Assembly (NCBI GenBank): GCA_003165075.1
Contig: PLSM01000042.1
Location: 1 to 37,105, forward strand
Length of the DNA stretch: 37,105 nucleotides
Reading direction: 5' to 3'
Source: Acidobacteriaceae bacterium
GTDB taxonomy: Bacteria; Acidobacteriota; Terriglobia; Terriglobales; Acidobacteriaceae
Below the pieces are notes generated by a model. It was not told the origin of the DNA. It worked only from the letters and a program-made list of their open reading frames with translations, and did no database searches. Shown here piece after piece: positions 1 through 7,152 of the stretch. Positions within the stretch are counted from its first letter, which is position 1, and the number at the start of each line of letters is the position of its first letter. A program made the translations under genes and the position numbers.

Positions 1-81
1 GCACCCTTGCCGAAAACTCACGGAGCTGAGAAGAACGTAAGCTATTGAATATAAAAGATGGAGGCTGTTGTCTCCCGTATT

Positions 82-124
82 CGGGACCAGGGGGTCGGAG
101 GTTCAAATCCTCTCTCCCTGACCA
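82..124 (+). other. tRNA 3'-end remnant, att-like
   Basis: A T arm is clear: stem GGAGG (97-101), loop TTCAAAT (102-108), stem CCTCT (109-113). It is followed by a 7-nt acceptor 3' strand CTCCCTG (114-120), discriminator A and an encoded CCA (122-124). No 5' acceptor strand complementary to CTCCCTG, D arm or normal anticodon arm can be placed upstream, so this is not a whole tRNA. A bare tRNA 3' end is the usual scar left by a tyrosine-recombinase element that integrated into a tRNA gene. An integrase exists at 23.5-24.7 kb, but I could not find a second copy of this 3' end beside it, so the link is inference. Confidence 0.72.
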
Positions 125-184
125 TCATAAGTACAATACAATCATACGGTTACAAGCTAAATCGCTGGAGCCATTATTTTGCTA

Positions 185-220
185 GGTCACCCAAAAAGTC
201 ACCCACAAGAAAGGGTGACC
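185..220. repeat. GTCACCC direct and inverted repeats beside the tRNA remnant
   Basis: GTCACCC occurs at 186-192 and again at 198-204 (12-nt period), and its complement GGGTGAC at 213-219. The pair GGTCACCC (185-192) and GGGTGACC (213-220) is a perfect 8-bp inverted repeat. Lying 60 bases from a tRNA 3' end, these could be arm-type binding sites for an integrase or excisionase. A small hairpin is the alternative. The rest of 125-435 shows no gene. Confidence 0.5.
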
Positions 221-435
221 CGAACTCTCATCTGTCCCAAGCCAATCACATACCGTTTCACCCCAACGTGCTACCGTCACGGAAACAAATTTACCTTCAT
301 TTTCACTAAGTTAGGCATATCCATGATTGAGTTGGTTTCGTTAAACCCCAGAATCAGTTACGACTGGCAGCCAGCGAATGACATATCAGCTTAATCGCAG
401 GCGTGACGAATGGCTTAGTCACATTCATTACTCAA

Positions 436-1440
436 TCACGCGGGCACGACAATAGCGATTGGGGCGAGCGCAATCGCCGCAAGTCCCGCTACAAAGAACA
501 GAAACATCAAGCCTAGTTGAGTGCGTGCCCCAGCAGGCGCCCCTGCAAACTCACGCCAAACGAAAACGCCCCAGATCACCGAAACCATTGAGCATCCCTG
601 TCCGATAGCGTACGAAACGGCCGGTCCGACAACATGAGCGTTGGCCGCGACAAGACTCAACACGGTTCCCGAACACCAGACTAGACCACCCAGCAGGCCT
701 AACCAATGAAAGGATCCACGCCCCTCGAAATAGCTCTTCGCGGCCAGCGGCGGTCCGCCACTGATAGGCCGCCTCATCAAATAATAGTTCACCGGGATAT
801 TACACAACAGAGCCCCCAAGCTGCTGACAAAAACAAGCGTAAATGGGCCGAGAGCGTTTACACCCGAGAATGATTTAGTTGCGAGTGGATAGAACAGCCC
901 CAGCAATATTCCAGCAGCCAAACTGATGCCGATGCCTTTTCTAGTTGCTTTGTGTTGTCTTGTCTCTCGAATGCGGTAGGCGCGTGCATCAAAGACTATG
1001 GCCATTATAACTAGAAGAACGCCACCGAACAGCAAGATCGGATTACCTTTCGGGGCTAAGACGTAGTTCAGCAATACGCCTTCGACAAGCGCAAGACCAG
1101 CTCCCACTGGGAAAGCTACCGATAAACCGGCATATTCGATAGCTGCCACCAGCAGCAGGTTGGCCACATCAAATACAACTCCCGCCAAGAACGCCCAAAA
1201 GATGTGCCAACCATCCGCTTGTTGTAGGTTGTTGACGAAACTCGACGGCCCCCGGAGGCTGCTCCCCAGCGTCAATCCGAGCAGAAGACTCGTTAAGACT
1301 ACGCCAACAACAAAGTCCCAATAATAAAGCTGGAATCGCCACCCCGGAGTGAATTTCATCGTGACTGGCCACGACCCCCAGCAAACCATGCTGATCAGCA
1401 TGAGCAGCAATGCGATTCCATACGTTTCCGGTTGATACAT
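436..1440 (-). CDS. GRP-family sugar permease (glucose/ribose/rhamnose-type transporter)
   Basis: A 334-residue inner-membrane protein made almost entirely of hydrophobic segments (about ten), beginning with a stretch containing ISMVCWGSWP, which matches the bacterial GRP sugar-transporter family of the drug/metabolite transporter superfamily. Family members move monosaccharides across the inner membrane. I chose the ATG at 1440 because GGAG lies 9 bases upstream and the hydrophobic family start follows at once; an open frame continues to 1578 but overlaps the end of the GH127 gene and has no family-like sequence. It is the last gene of the minus-strand series TonB receptor, TPR, DhaK, DhaL, GH127, so it probably imports the sugar released by that glycosidase. 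Substrate cannot be told from sequence. Confidence 0.82.
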   Translation of the reverse strand: MYQPETYGIALLLMLISMVCWGSWPVTMKFTPGWRFQLYYWDFVVGVVLTSLLLGLTLGSSLRGPSSFVNNLQQADGWHIFWAFLAGVVFDVANLLLVAAIEYAGLSVAFPVGAGLALVEGVLLNYVLAPKGNPILLFGGVLLVIMAIVFDARAYRIRETRQHKATRKGIGISLAAGILLGLFYPLATKSFSGVNALGPFTLVFVSSLGALLCNIPVNYYLMRRPISGGPPLAAKSYFEGRGSFHWLGLLGGLVWCSGTVLSLVAANAHVVGPAVSYAIGQGCSMVSVIWGVFVWREFAGAPAGARTQLGLMFLFFVAGLAAIALAPIAIVVPA

Positions 1441-1504
1441 TGGTGGGCTCCAATCGTTACAAGCAGCCTGTCGGATACTAACGTTTCTACAGACCGGAAG
1501 CCAC

Positions 1505-3340
1505 TTAAGCCTTGAGATCGAAGTACATGTTGTAGGGAGTCCCTTCTCCCACTTGATAGAAGGGGACGAGAGTCCCAAGTGGCTGCCCAGCGGCCTTAAA
1601 TTCCAGGGGTTTCCCGTTCTCCAAAATCCAAGAGGCTACATTTTCACCCTTGGAAATCAGAATCGGGGATTGATTCCGTACTAGGACCACCGGGCCATAC
1701 ATCACTGCCACGCGATTTGGATGCTGTTTATCGACCGACTCGAAAGTAAGGCGCATCGGAACTTGGATAGTCACCTTGTCGCCAGGCGTCCAAGCTCGCT
1801 CAATCGTGGCCCAGGTGCCCGGCTGGCAAGCGATTTCCTGTTTGCTTCCATTGATCTTTACTGTCGCGCCCTGTGACCATCGCGGTACGCGGAATTTCAG
1901 ATTAAACGTTACCTTTGCCTGAGGGTGAATAGATATCGTCGTCGTGTCCGATTCTGGGAAGGCCGTCTCTTGTTCGAATTTGATATCCTGCCCGTCGTGA
2001 TTCCAGTTGACTTGAGAGGCCACAAACAGGTTCACGTAGAGACTGGCCGGATCTTTGAAGTAAATGATGTTGTGGTAATCAGCCAAAACCTGAGGGAAAG
2101 TGCCGGAGCAACAAGGCCAAGCTCCATCCGGGTAATAGGTTTTTCGCCCCGCACCTATTTGGTAATCCGAATAGTAGAATGTGCGCCCATTCAGCGCCAT
2201 CGGAAGCGCGGCGCCCATTCCGTTATACACGAGCCTCTCAATCCAATCGCCGTACTTAGCCTCGCCAGTGAACTGCATCAAGTAACGCGCTAACTTGAAC
2301 GCAGCGTAGGTGCCGCACGGTGTTTCAAAGCTCCTGACCGTTGTCTCAAGATAGTTGCCCAGCGATCCATCGGCAGGCAGTAGCTGTTCGTTCGGTCCAT
2401 AACCTCCCGTGGCATAGCACTGAGTCTGCTCTAGCCAGTCGTACGCATTGACGATGCACTTCAAGTAATCAGGGTCTCCGGTAACAGCATAGGTCATAGC
2501 GGCGCTGCCCAATGTGTTCACGTGACTATAAGCGTGGTGATTGTAAGGCGTCATCTCCGTGCCGCCTATAAACGACTTCCAGTAGGCGTTATATCTCCAA
2601 ACGTCGCCGAATGTCTTATACTTAGGGGTGCCGGTAAGTTGGTAAGCTCGATAGAGGTTCTCGCTGAGTGTGAACCATTCCGTACCTGGATCTTGATCCA
2701 ATCCCCGACTGCGGTCGAGATTGGTGATGGCCCAATCGGTGATCTTGTCCAGTAGGAGCAAGGCGTCTTTGCGATCGCAATACTCGTACATGTCGAGGAG
2801 ACCGCGAACAGTTTTGTCATAGGTATAGTGCGGTGCCCAGGGCGTTCGGGAATAATAGAAGAAGCCATCAGGCTCGATGGCCTTAGCCCACTCAAGCATT
2901 AGATAGGTGGCCTTCTTGCCAATGGCCTCATCGCCGGTGGCCTTCGACATGCGTGCCATCGCACTGAGCCATTGTCCGAAAGTGCCGCTCACATCGCCCC
3001 TCGACCACCAAGATATGACCTTAGAGTCCCCGCTAATCCAGCCGCCCAGATCCTTTCCGGGAGCCGGCAAACCCGCTCTCCTCCGAAAGCCAATCAATAT
3101 GTTGTCGTCTGGGATGTCAAAGAAATAATCTCTGCCCATCGAGTATTGCTTTTTCAGCATCCCGTCTAGCAAGCGAACGCCATCATAGTTAAATGATTCT
3201 AGGAAGCTCTTCGGTTCCGATGGGCGGTCGATCCCAGCAACTGGCGTTGTGGGTTGAGACGCTCGGAGAAGATGTGAAGTAAAAGGCGCCGCCACTAATG
3301 CGGTCTTCAGAAAATCCCGTCGAGTGCTTTGTCGGTTCAT
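1505..3340 (-). CDS. GH127-type (DUF1680) beta-L-arabinofuranosidase-like glycosidase, Tat-exported
   Basis: A 611-residue protein with a twin-arginine signal (TRRDFLKTALVA, residues 6-17) and the DUF1680/GH127 (alpha/alpha)6-barrel pattern. In characterised GH127 a zinc-binding Glu-Cys-Cys-Cys cluster carries the nucleophilic Cys. Here the double Cys is C410-C411 (WPCCSG), and the upstream motif is E339-T-P-C342, one residue longer than the usual ETC. Other family-like stretches are YSHVNTLG (271-278) and GGYGPNE (312-318). Family members remove beta-L-arabinofuranose and related furanosides. GGGAG precedes the ATG at 3340. It sits between DhaL and the sugar permease in the same orientation, which supports a carbohydrate role. 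Exact specificity is uncertain because of the altered metal motif. Confidence 0.85.
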   Translation of the reverse strand: MNRQSTRRDFLKTALVAAPFTSHLLRASQPTTPVAGIDRPSEPKSFLESFNYDGVRLLDGMLKKQYSMGRDYFFDIPDDNILIGFRRRAGLPAPGKDLGGWISGDSKVISWWSRGDVSGTFGQWLSAMARMSKATGDEAIGKKATYLMLEWAKAIEPDGFFYYSRTPWAPHYTYDKTVRGLLDMYEYCDRKDALLLLDKITDWAITNLDRSRGLDQDPGTEWFTLSENLYRAYQLTGTPKYKTFGDVWRYNAYWKSFIGGTEMTPYNHHAYSHVNTLGSAAMTYAVTGDPDYLKCIVNAYDWLEQTQCYATGGYGPNEQLLPADGSLGNYLETTVRSFETPCGTYAAFKLARYLMQFTGEAKYGDWIERLVYNGMGAALPMALNGRTFYYSDYQIGAGRKTYYPDGAWPCCSGTFPQVLADYHNIIYFKDPASLYVNLFVASQVNWNHDGQDIKFEQETAFPESDTTTISIHPQAKVTFNLKFRVPRWSQGATVKINGSKQEIACQPGTWATIERAWTPGDKVTIQVPMRLTFESVDKQHPNRVAVMYGPVVLVRNQSPILISKGENVASWILENGKPLEFKAAGQPLGTLVPFYQVGEGTPYNMYFDLKA

Positions 3341-3472
3341 AATACTCCCTTCCCAAACAAGAACTGAAGATTCCTATGCTCCTCAACAAAATCGCAACTA
3401 CGCATTCCAAGATCTTCGTCGATCAACTTTTTATTCAAAACTCTCCGAGGCCACTGTTTATTCCGCTCAGAC

Positions 3473-4156
3473 CTAGGAATGAAGCGGATGAGTTCCATTG
3501 CTCTCGGGTGGGTGTTCTATTAGCCATCGGTAAAAAGAATCCATAACAATCGAGAATGTAACTGCACCGGGGTCTGGGTGCCCGAGGACCTGTTCACCCA
3601 ATCGGCTGGCTCGGCCCACTTTACAGAGCATGTTTGCCGTGTCGCGGGCAGCGCGGTCGGCAGCTTGGCTGGCTGCCAAGAGCGCTTCGACAACGTCATT
3701 TCCCTGCGAGACGGATGCGGAAACCGCAACACTAGCAGCGTGCACGGCATCCAAGATGGTCTTGTCTCCGGGCTTTGCTTTTCCGACGGCAATGATTGTG
3801 GACTCCATTGCATCCAACCAGCACTTCAACTCATCCGCGCCGAGCGTCTCACGACCCTTCAGTGCCTCCTGGCCGGAGATTAGCATTCGTCCAAGAATGA
3901 TCCCGATCGCCCCTCCGGTCGCATCCATAAATGCCCTTCCGGCATTGCCGAGTATGGTGGAAATATCCGTAGCATTTGAGGTATTCTCGATAGATTTTCT
4001 TACTGCCTGGAAACCGACCCTTACCGTGATTCCGTGATCGCCGTCTCCAATAGCAGCATCGAGAGCGTTGAGACGGCTCTCCTCTTTTGTGACCGACTCA
4101 GACACGAACCGAAGAATCTCTCGCAGTTCTATTATCCCGATCGTCGTTCGCTTCAT
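3473..4156 (-). CDS. dhaL: Dihydroxyacetone-kinase-type subunit DhaL (ADP/ATP-binding)
   Basis: A 227-residue DhaL domain with the magnesium-nucleotide aspartate motif DAAIGDGDHG (D33, D38, D40, H41) near the N-terminus and the late GHPDPGA motif. DhaL supplies the nucleotide for phosphorylating the ketose bound covalently by DhaK. No phosphotransfer subunit DhaM is visible in the window, so either ATP is used directly (as in the Citrobacter-type enzyme and in tetrulose kinases) or DhaM lies elsewhere. The ATG at 4156 follows the DhaK stop by only 3 bases, so the two are translationally linked. Confidence 0.9.
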   Translation of the reverse strand: MKRTTIGIIELREILRFVSESVTKEESRLNALDAAIGDGDHGITVRVGFQAVRKSIENTSNATDISTILGNAGRAFMDATGGAIGIILGRMLISGQEALKGRETLGADELKCWLDAMESTIIAVGKAKPGDKTILDAVHAASVAVSASVSQGNDVVEALLAASQAADRAARDTANMLCKVGRASRLGEQVLGHPDPGAVTFSIVMDSFYRWLIEHPPESNGTHPLHS

Positions 4157-4159
4157 CTC

Positions 4160-5158
4160 TTATCCTTGCGTGAAATATGGTGAGTCTGCCGGAGCAAGAA
4201 GCAGTCGTTTCAGTTCATCGTCCAGCCGTATCAGCGAGATTGAACATCCGGCCATATCAAGAGTTGTGCAATAGTTACCCACGTACGAGCGATAAATTTT
4301 CAATTTTGCCTCGCTTAAGAGTTTCGAAACAGCCCGATACATGATCAGAAGTTCTCCCAGCGGTGTGGCGCCCATGCCATTTACAAGTACTGCGACTTCA
4401 TCACCAGACTTAGCGGCCTCGTCAGCGAGGATGCTGCTTATCATTAGTTGCGCGAGTTCATCCGCGCTACGCATAGGACCATGATAGATGCCAGGCTCCC
4501 CATGACCTCCCATACCGATTGCAACTTCGTCTTCACCTAGCTGGAAGATTGGCTGACCCGAGGCCGGAATTGTACAGGAACTCAATGCGAGAGCCATACT
4601 TCGTGTCGAGAAATTGGCTCTCTTCGCAGTTGCCGTCACTTCCTCAAGTCCGGCTCCTTCTTCTGCTCGTGCTGCAGCAATTTTGAGGGCGAAAAATGAC
4701 CCTGCAATGCCACGTCGGTCGCTTTTTCGGTCAGGCGGAGCGGAGGCGACGTCGTCGGTAGTCCTCACAACGGCCACCGAGACTTTTTCAGCTTTGAGTA
4801 TTTCAACCGCGGCATCGAAATTAAGCACGTCTCCGGAATAGTTACCGTAAATGAATAGAACTCCGCGACCGCCATCAACAGCCTTCGCAGTTTGATAAAT
4901 AGGACTTGGCGGAGGTGCGGCAAAAATGTTGCCGACAATACTGGCATCCGGCATACCTCGGCCGACGTAACACCACCACATCGGTTCATGTCCACTTCCA
5001 CCACCAGTCACGACCGCCACTTTGCCTTGGATTGGAGCGTCGCGCCGGACGATTGCGCGCACACCTTCAAGGCTTCTGACCGACTGGGGGAATGCCGCCA
5101 CAAGACCTTCCATAGTCTCGGAAGCAACATCATCAGGGCTATTAATTAGTTTCTTCAT
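4160..5158 (-). CDS. dhaK: Dihydroxyacetone/tetrulose kinase subunit DhaK
   Basis: A 332-residue DhaK domain containing GGGSGHEP (52-59) and MGGHGEPG, whose H219 matches the histidine that forms a hemiaminal with dihydroxyacetone. Two positions differ from classical DhaK: the stretch usually GDVF reads GNIF, and the usual KNYTGD reads GNYSGD. These substitutions resemble, from memory, DAK paralogues acting on L-erythrulose-like sugars, so the substrate may not be dihydroxyacetone. The ATG at 5158 gives the family length. The frame stays open upstream to a TTG at 5251 and looks protein-like, but this would be an atypical N-terminal extension. Forms a unit with DhaL. Confidence 0.9.
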   Translation of the reverse strand: MKKLINSPDDVASETMEGLVAAFPQSVRSLEGVRAIVRRDAPIQGKVAVVTGGGSGHEPMWWCYVGRGMPDASIVGNIFAAPPPSPIYQTAKAVDGGRGVLFIYGNYSGDVLNFDAAVEILKAEKVSVAVVRTTDDVASAPPDRKSDRRGIAGSFFALKIAAARAEEGAGLEEVTATAKRANFSTRSMALALSSCTIPASGQPIFQLGEDEVAIGMGGHGEPGIYHGPMRSADELAQLMISSILADEAAKSGDEVAVLVNGMGATPLGELLIMYRAVSKLLSEAKLKIYRSYVGNYCTTLDMAGCSISLIRLDDELKRLLLAPADSPYFTQG

Positions 5159-5329
5159 GTGGTGAGACCTCTTAATCAGGTACGGATGCTGCTTTCCCAA
5201 AAGAATTGCGAAATCGACTGTTGGCACTGACGCGCCATCTAAACCGGCCAAAGCTCCCTCGACAATTTCCTTTGAGCAATTGGTCCGTTGTCATCTCAAC
5301 TCTCCGCTTGCATGTTAAGCGCCCGAGCT

Positions 5330-7063
5330 TTAATGGGGCACACTCCTCAACTCCGCGAATTTCTGATTTGTTTCCCTGGCGCTCTGTTCCTTTAGAGCCT
5401 TTAACGTGCTCCAACACCTCTTAGCTTCGGCTTCATTACCGGCGTGCTTATACAAAACCGCCAGTAAATTGTAAGGAAGAAAGTTATTAGGATTTACATG
5501 AACACAAGTCTCCAGTTCACGAATGGCATCCGCTCCGTGTCCAGTACTCGAATACAACTTCCCCAGGATGTAATGATTGTAGACTTCGTCGGGTCTCAGT
5601 TTGACCGATTTTTCCGCGAAAGGTAAACCCTCTTCCGGACGATCGAGCTTATCCAATACAATGGCGGCGTCCCGAGAAAAGATGTCGTTCTCGGGAGTGA
5701 GCTCCGCCGCTTTCATGTAGTACTTTGCGGCATCTTCGTCATCGCCGACCCGCATGTAGCACCTGCCAAGCAGATCATAACCGGCCCCGGCATGCGGGTC
5801 TAAAGCAATTGCCTTCTCGATAAAAGGCTTCGCAGTCACCGGCCCTCCAATTTCGAGTTCGGCCAGTCCGAGCGTTACGTAGATATCGACTGTCGGCGGC
5901 ACAAGATCGAGAGCAGATTTCAGCAGTTTTATTGCTGCCTTTATGTCCCCTGTATCAAAGTAATAGCTGGCCAGCGTAAGGTAGTACTCGCTTGTGTGCG
6001 GGGACAGCTCTATGGCCTTACTAATTTCGTAAACTCCAGCCTGACGACCCTTTATCTCTTTCGAGCCCAGAATTAACTTGCCAAAAGCGTAATGGATCGA
6101 AGCCTCGCCCGGCCGCATAGGAAGAGCCTTTAAAAGAGCTTGTGCTGCCTCCTCGCGCTGGCCCATCGACACAAAGGCCAACCCACGTAAGTAGTAAACC
6201 TCCCAAGAAGCTTCCTCATCTCTGATTGGGGCAAGCAGCGCGATCACCTTGGCTGGTTGGCTTGCGCCCAGATAAGCACGAGCGAGGTAGCCAGTAATCT
6301 CTGGCGTGTCCGGGAGAAGGTTTTGCGCCCCTTCCAGTACTGGCACAGCATCTGTGAAGCGACCATTTTCGACCAAGAACTTCCCCATCTGCATGGAAAG
6401 TTTACCGCTGGAATCAAGCTTTGTCCCCTCGTGGACTAACTCCAGAGCATTTGCATCATTGCCAGTCCTGAGGTATAAATCCACCAAATGAATTAAGACA
6501 TCTGAATCGTCAGGTTGGACGGCTCTTGCATTTTCCAGATACTCGCAGGCCTTCTTGAGGTCACCCTCTTGTGCCAGTAGTAGTCCCAGATTATAGTTGG
6601 CCGTTCCATTTCCTGGATTGAGCTCAACAACCTTTCGGAGTTCCCGCACAGCTTCATCGGTTTTGTGTAAGCCGAGAAGACTTAATGAATAATTGTAGTG
6701 GGCTGCTTCGGAGTTTTGATCGAGACGAAGCGCGTCACGGAAAACAGGCACCGCATCCGCGTATCGTCCCAACTGGTTTTCAGCTATGCCCATATAGATG
6801 TACCCTTCGGCGCTTTGAGGATTTTGGCGGATGACAATCTTGAGCTCTTCGCAGGCGGCCTGAAACCGTCCAGCCCGAAGGAAGGCGATCCCCTGATCCA
6901 GATGAGTTTCCGCGCTTTGCGGATTCTCAACTCCGTCGGCCGATACGCACACAAAAAGAGCGCTAGTCAACAAACAAAACACTAGCGCCCTTTCTGTGTG
7001 ACGAAGCAGCCGAAAAATCATCACCAGGAGCCCTCTCCTAACCCATTTACCGACTACTATCAT
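5330..7063 (-). CDS. Secreted or periplasmic tetratricopeptide-repeat protein
   Basis: A 577-residue protein with an N-terminal hydrophobic signal (about residues 24-42, ending CVSADG) followed by tandem 34-residue TPR units from about residue 50 to the end (for example AIAFLRAGRFQAA-, AEGYIYMGIAENQLGRY-like repeats). TPR solenoids mediate protein-protein contacts; no enzymatic domain is visible. An alternative start is the ATG at 7021, which places the signal peptide closer to the N-terminus. It lies 89 bases downstream of the TonB receptor on the same strand, with a strong hairpin between them. Acidobacteria often pair such TPR proteins with Oar-like receptors and with CRTAC1 proteins; a role in assembling or feeding the receptor is inference. 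Confidence 0.85.
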   Translation of the reverse strand: MIVVGKWVRRGLLVMIFRLLRHTERALVFCLLTSALFVCVSADGVENPQSAETHLDQGIAFLRAGRFQAACEELKIVIRQNPQSAEGYIYMGIAENQLGRYADAVPVFRDALRLDQNSEAAHYNYSLSLLGLHKTDEAVRELRKVVELNPGNGTANYNLGLLLAQEGDLKKACEYLENARAVQPDDSDVLIHLVDLYLRTGNDANALELVHEGTKLDSSGKLSMQMGKFLVENGRFTDAVPVLEGAQNLLPDTPEITGYLARAYLGASQPAKVIALLAPIRDEEASWEVYYLRGLAFVSMGQREEAAQALLKALPMRPGEASIHYAFGKLILGSKEIKGRQAGVYEISKAIELSPHTSEYYLTLASYYFDTGDIKAAIKLLKSALDLVPPTVDIYVTLGLAELEIGGPVTAKPFIEKAIALDPHAGAGYDLLGRCYMRVGDDEDAAKYYMKAAELTPENDIFSRDAAIVLDKLDRPEEGLPFAEKSVKLRPDEVYNHYILGKLYSSTGHGADAIRELETCVHVNPNNFLPYNLLAVLYKHAGNEAEAKRCWSTLKALKEQSARETNQKFAELRSVPH

Positions 7064-7078
7064 TCCCGATTCGTAGGA

Positions 7079-7130
7079 CGACCCATGCAGCCGAACTTAG
7101 GCTGCATGGATCAAGAGTGAGGATGGGTCG
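7079..7130 (-). promoter_or_regulatory. Intercistronic hairpin between TonB receptor and TPR genes
   Basis: A perfect 10-bp stem CCATGCAGCC (7083-7092) / GGCTGCATGG (7100-7109) with a 7-nt loop, overlapped by a longer-range 8-bp repeat CGACCCAT (7079-7086) / ATGGGTCG (7123-7130). The two pairings share CCAT and exclude each other. No T tract follows on the minus strand, so this is more likely an mRNA-stabilising or partial-termination element than a full terminator. Confidence 0.6.
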
Positions 7131-7152
7131 CGTACCTGCCATCGGCAGTATG

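Noticed and set aside
38..124. Complete tRNA gene at the left edge
   Set aside because: No 5' acceptor strand, D arm or anticodon arm can be folded with the 3' part.
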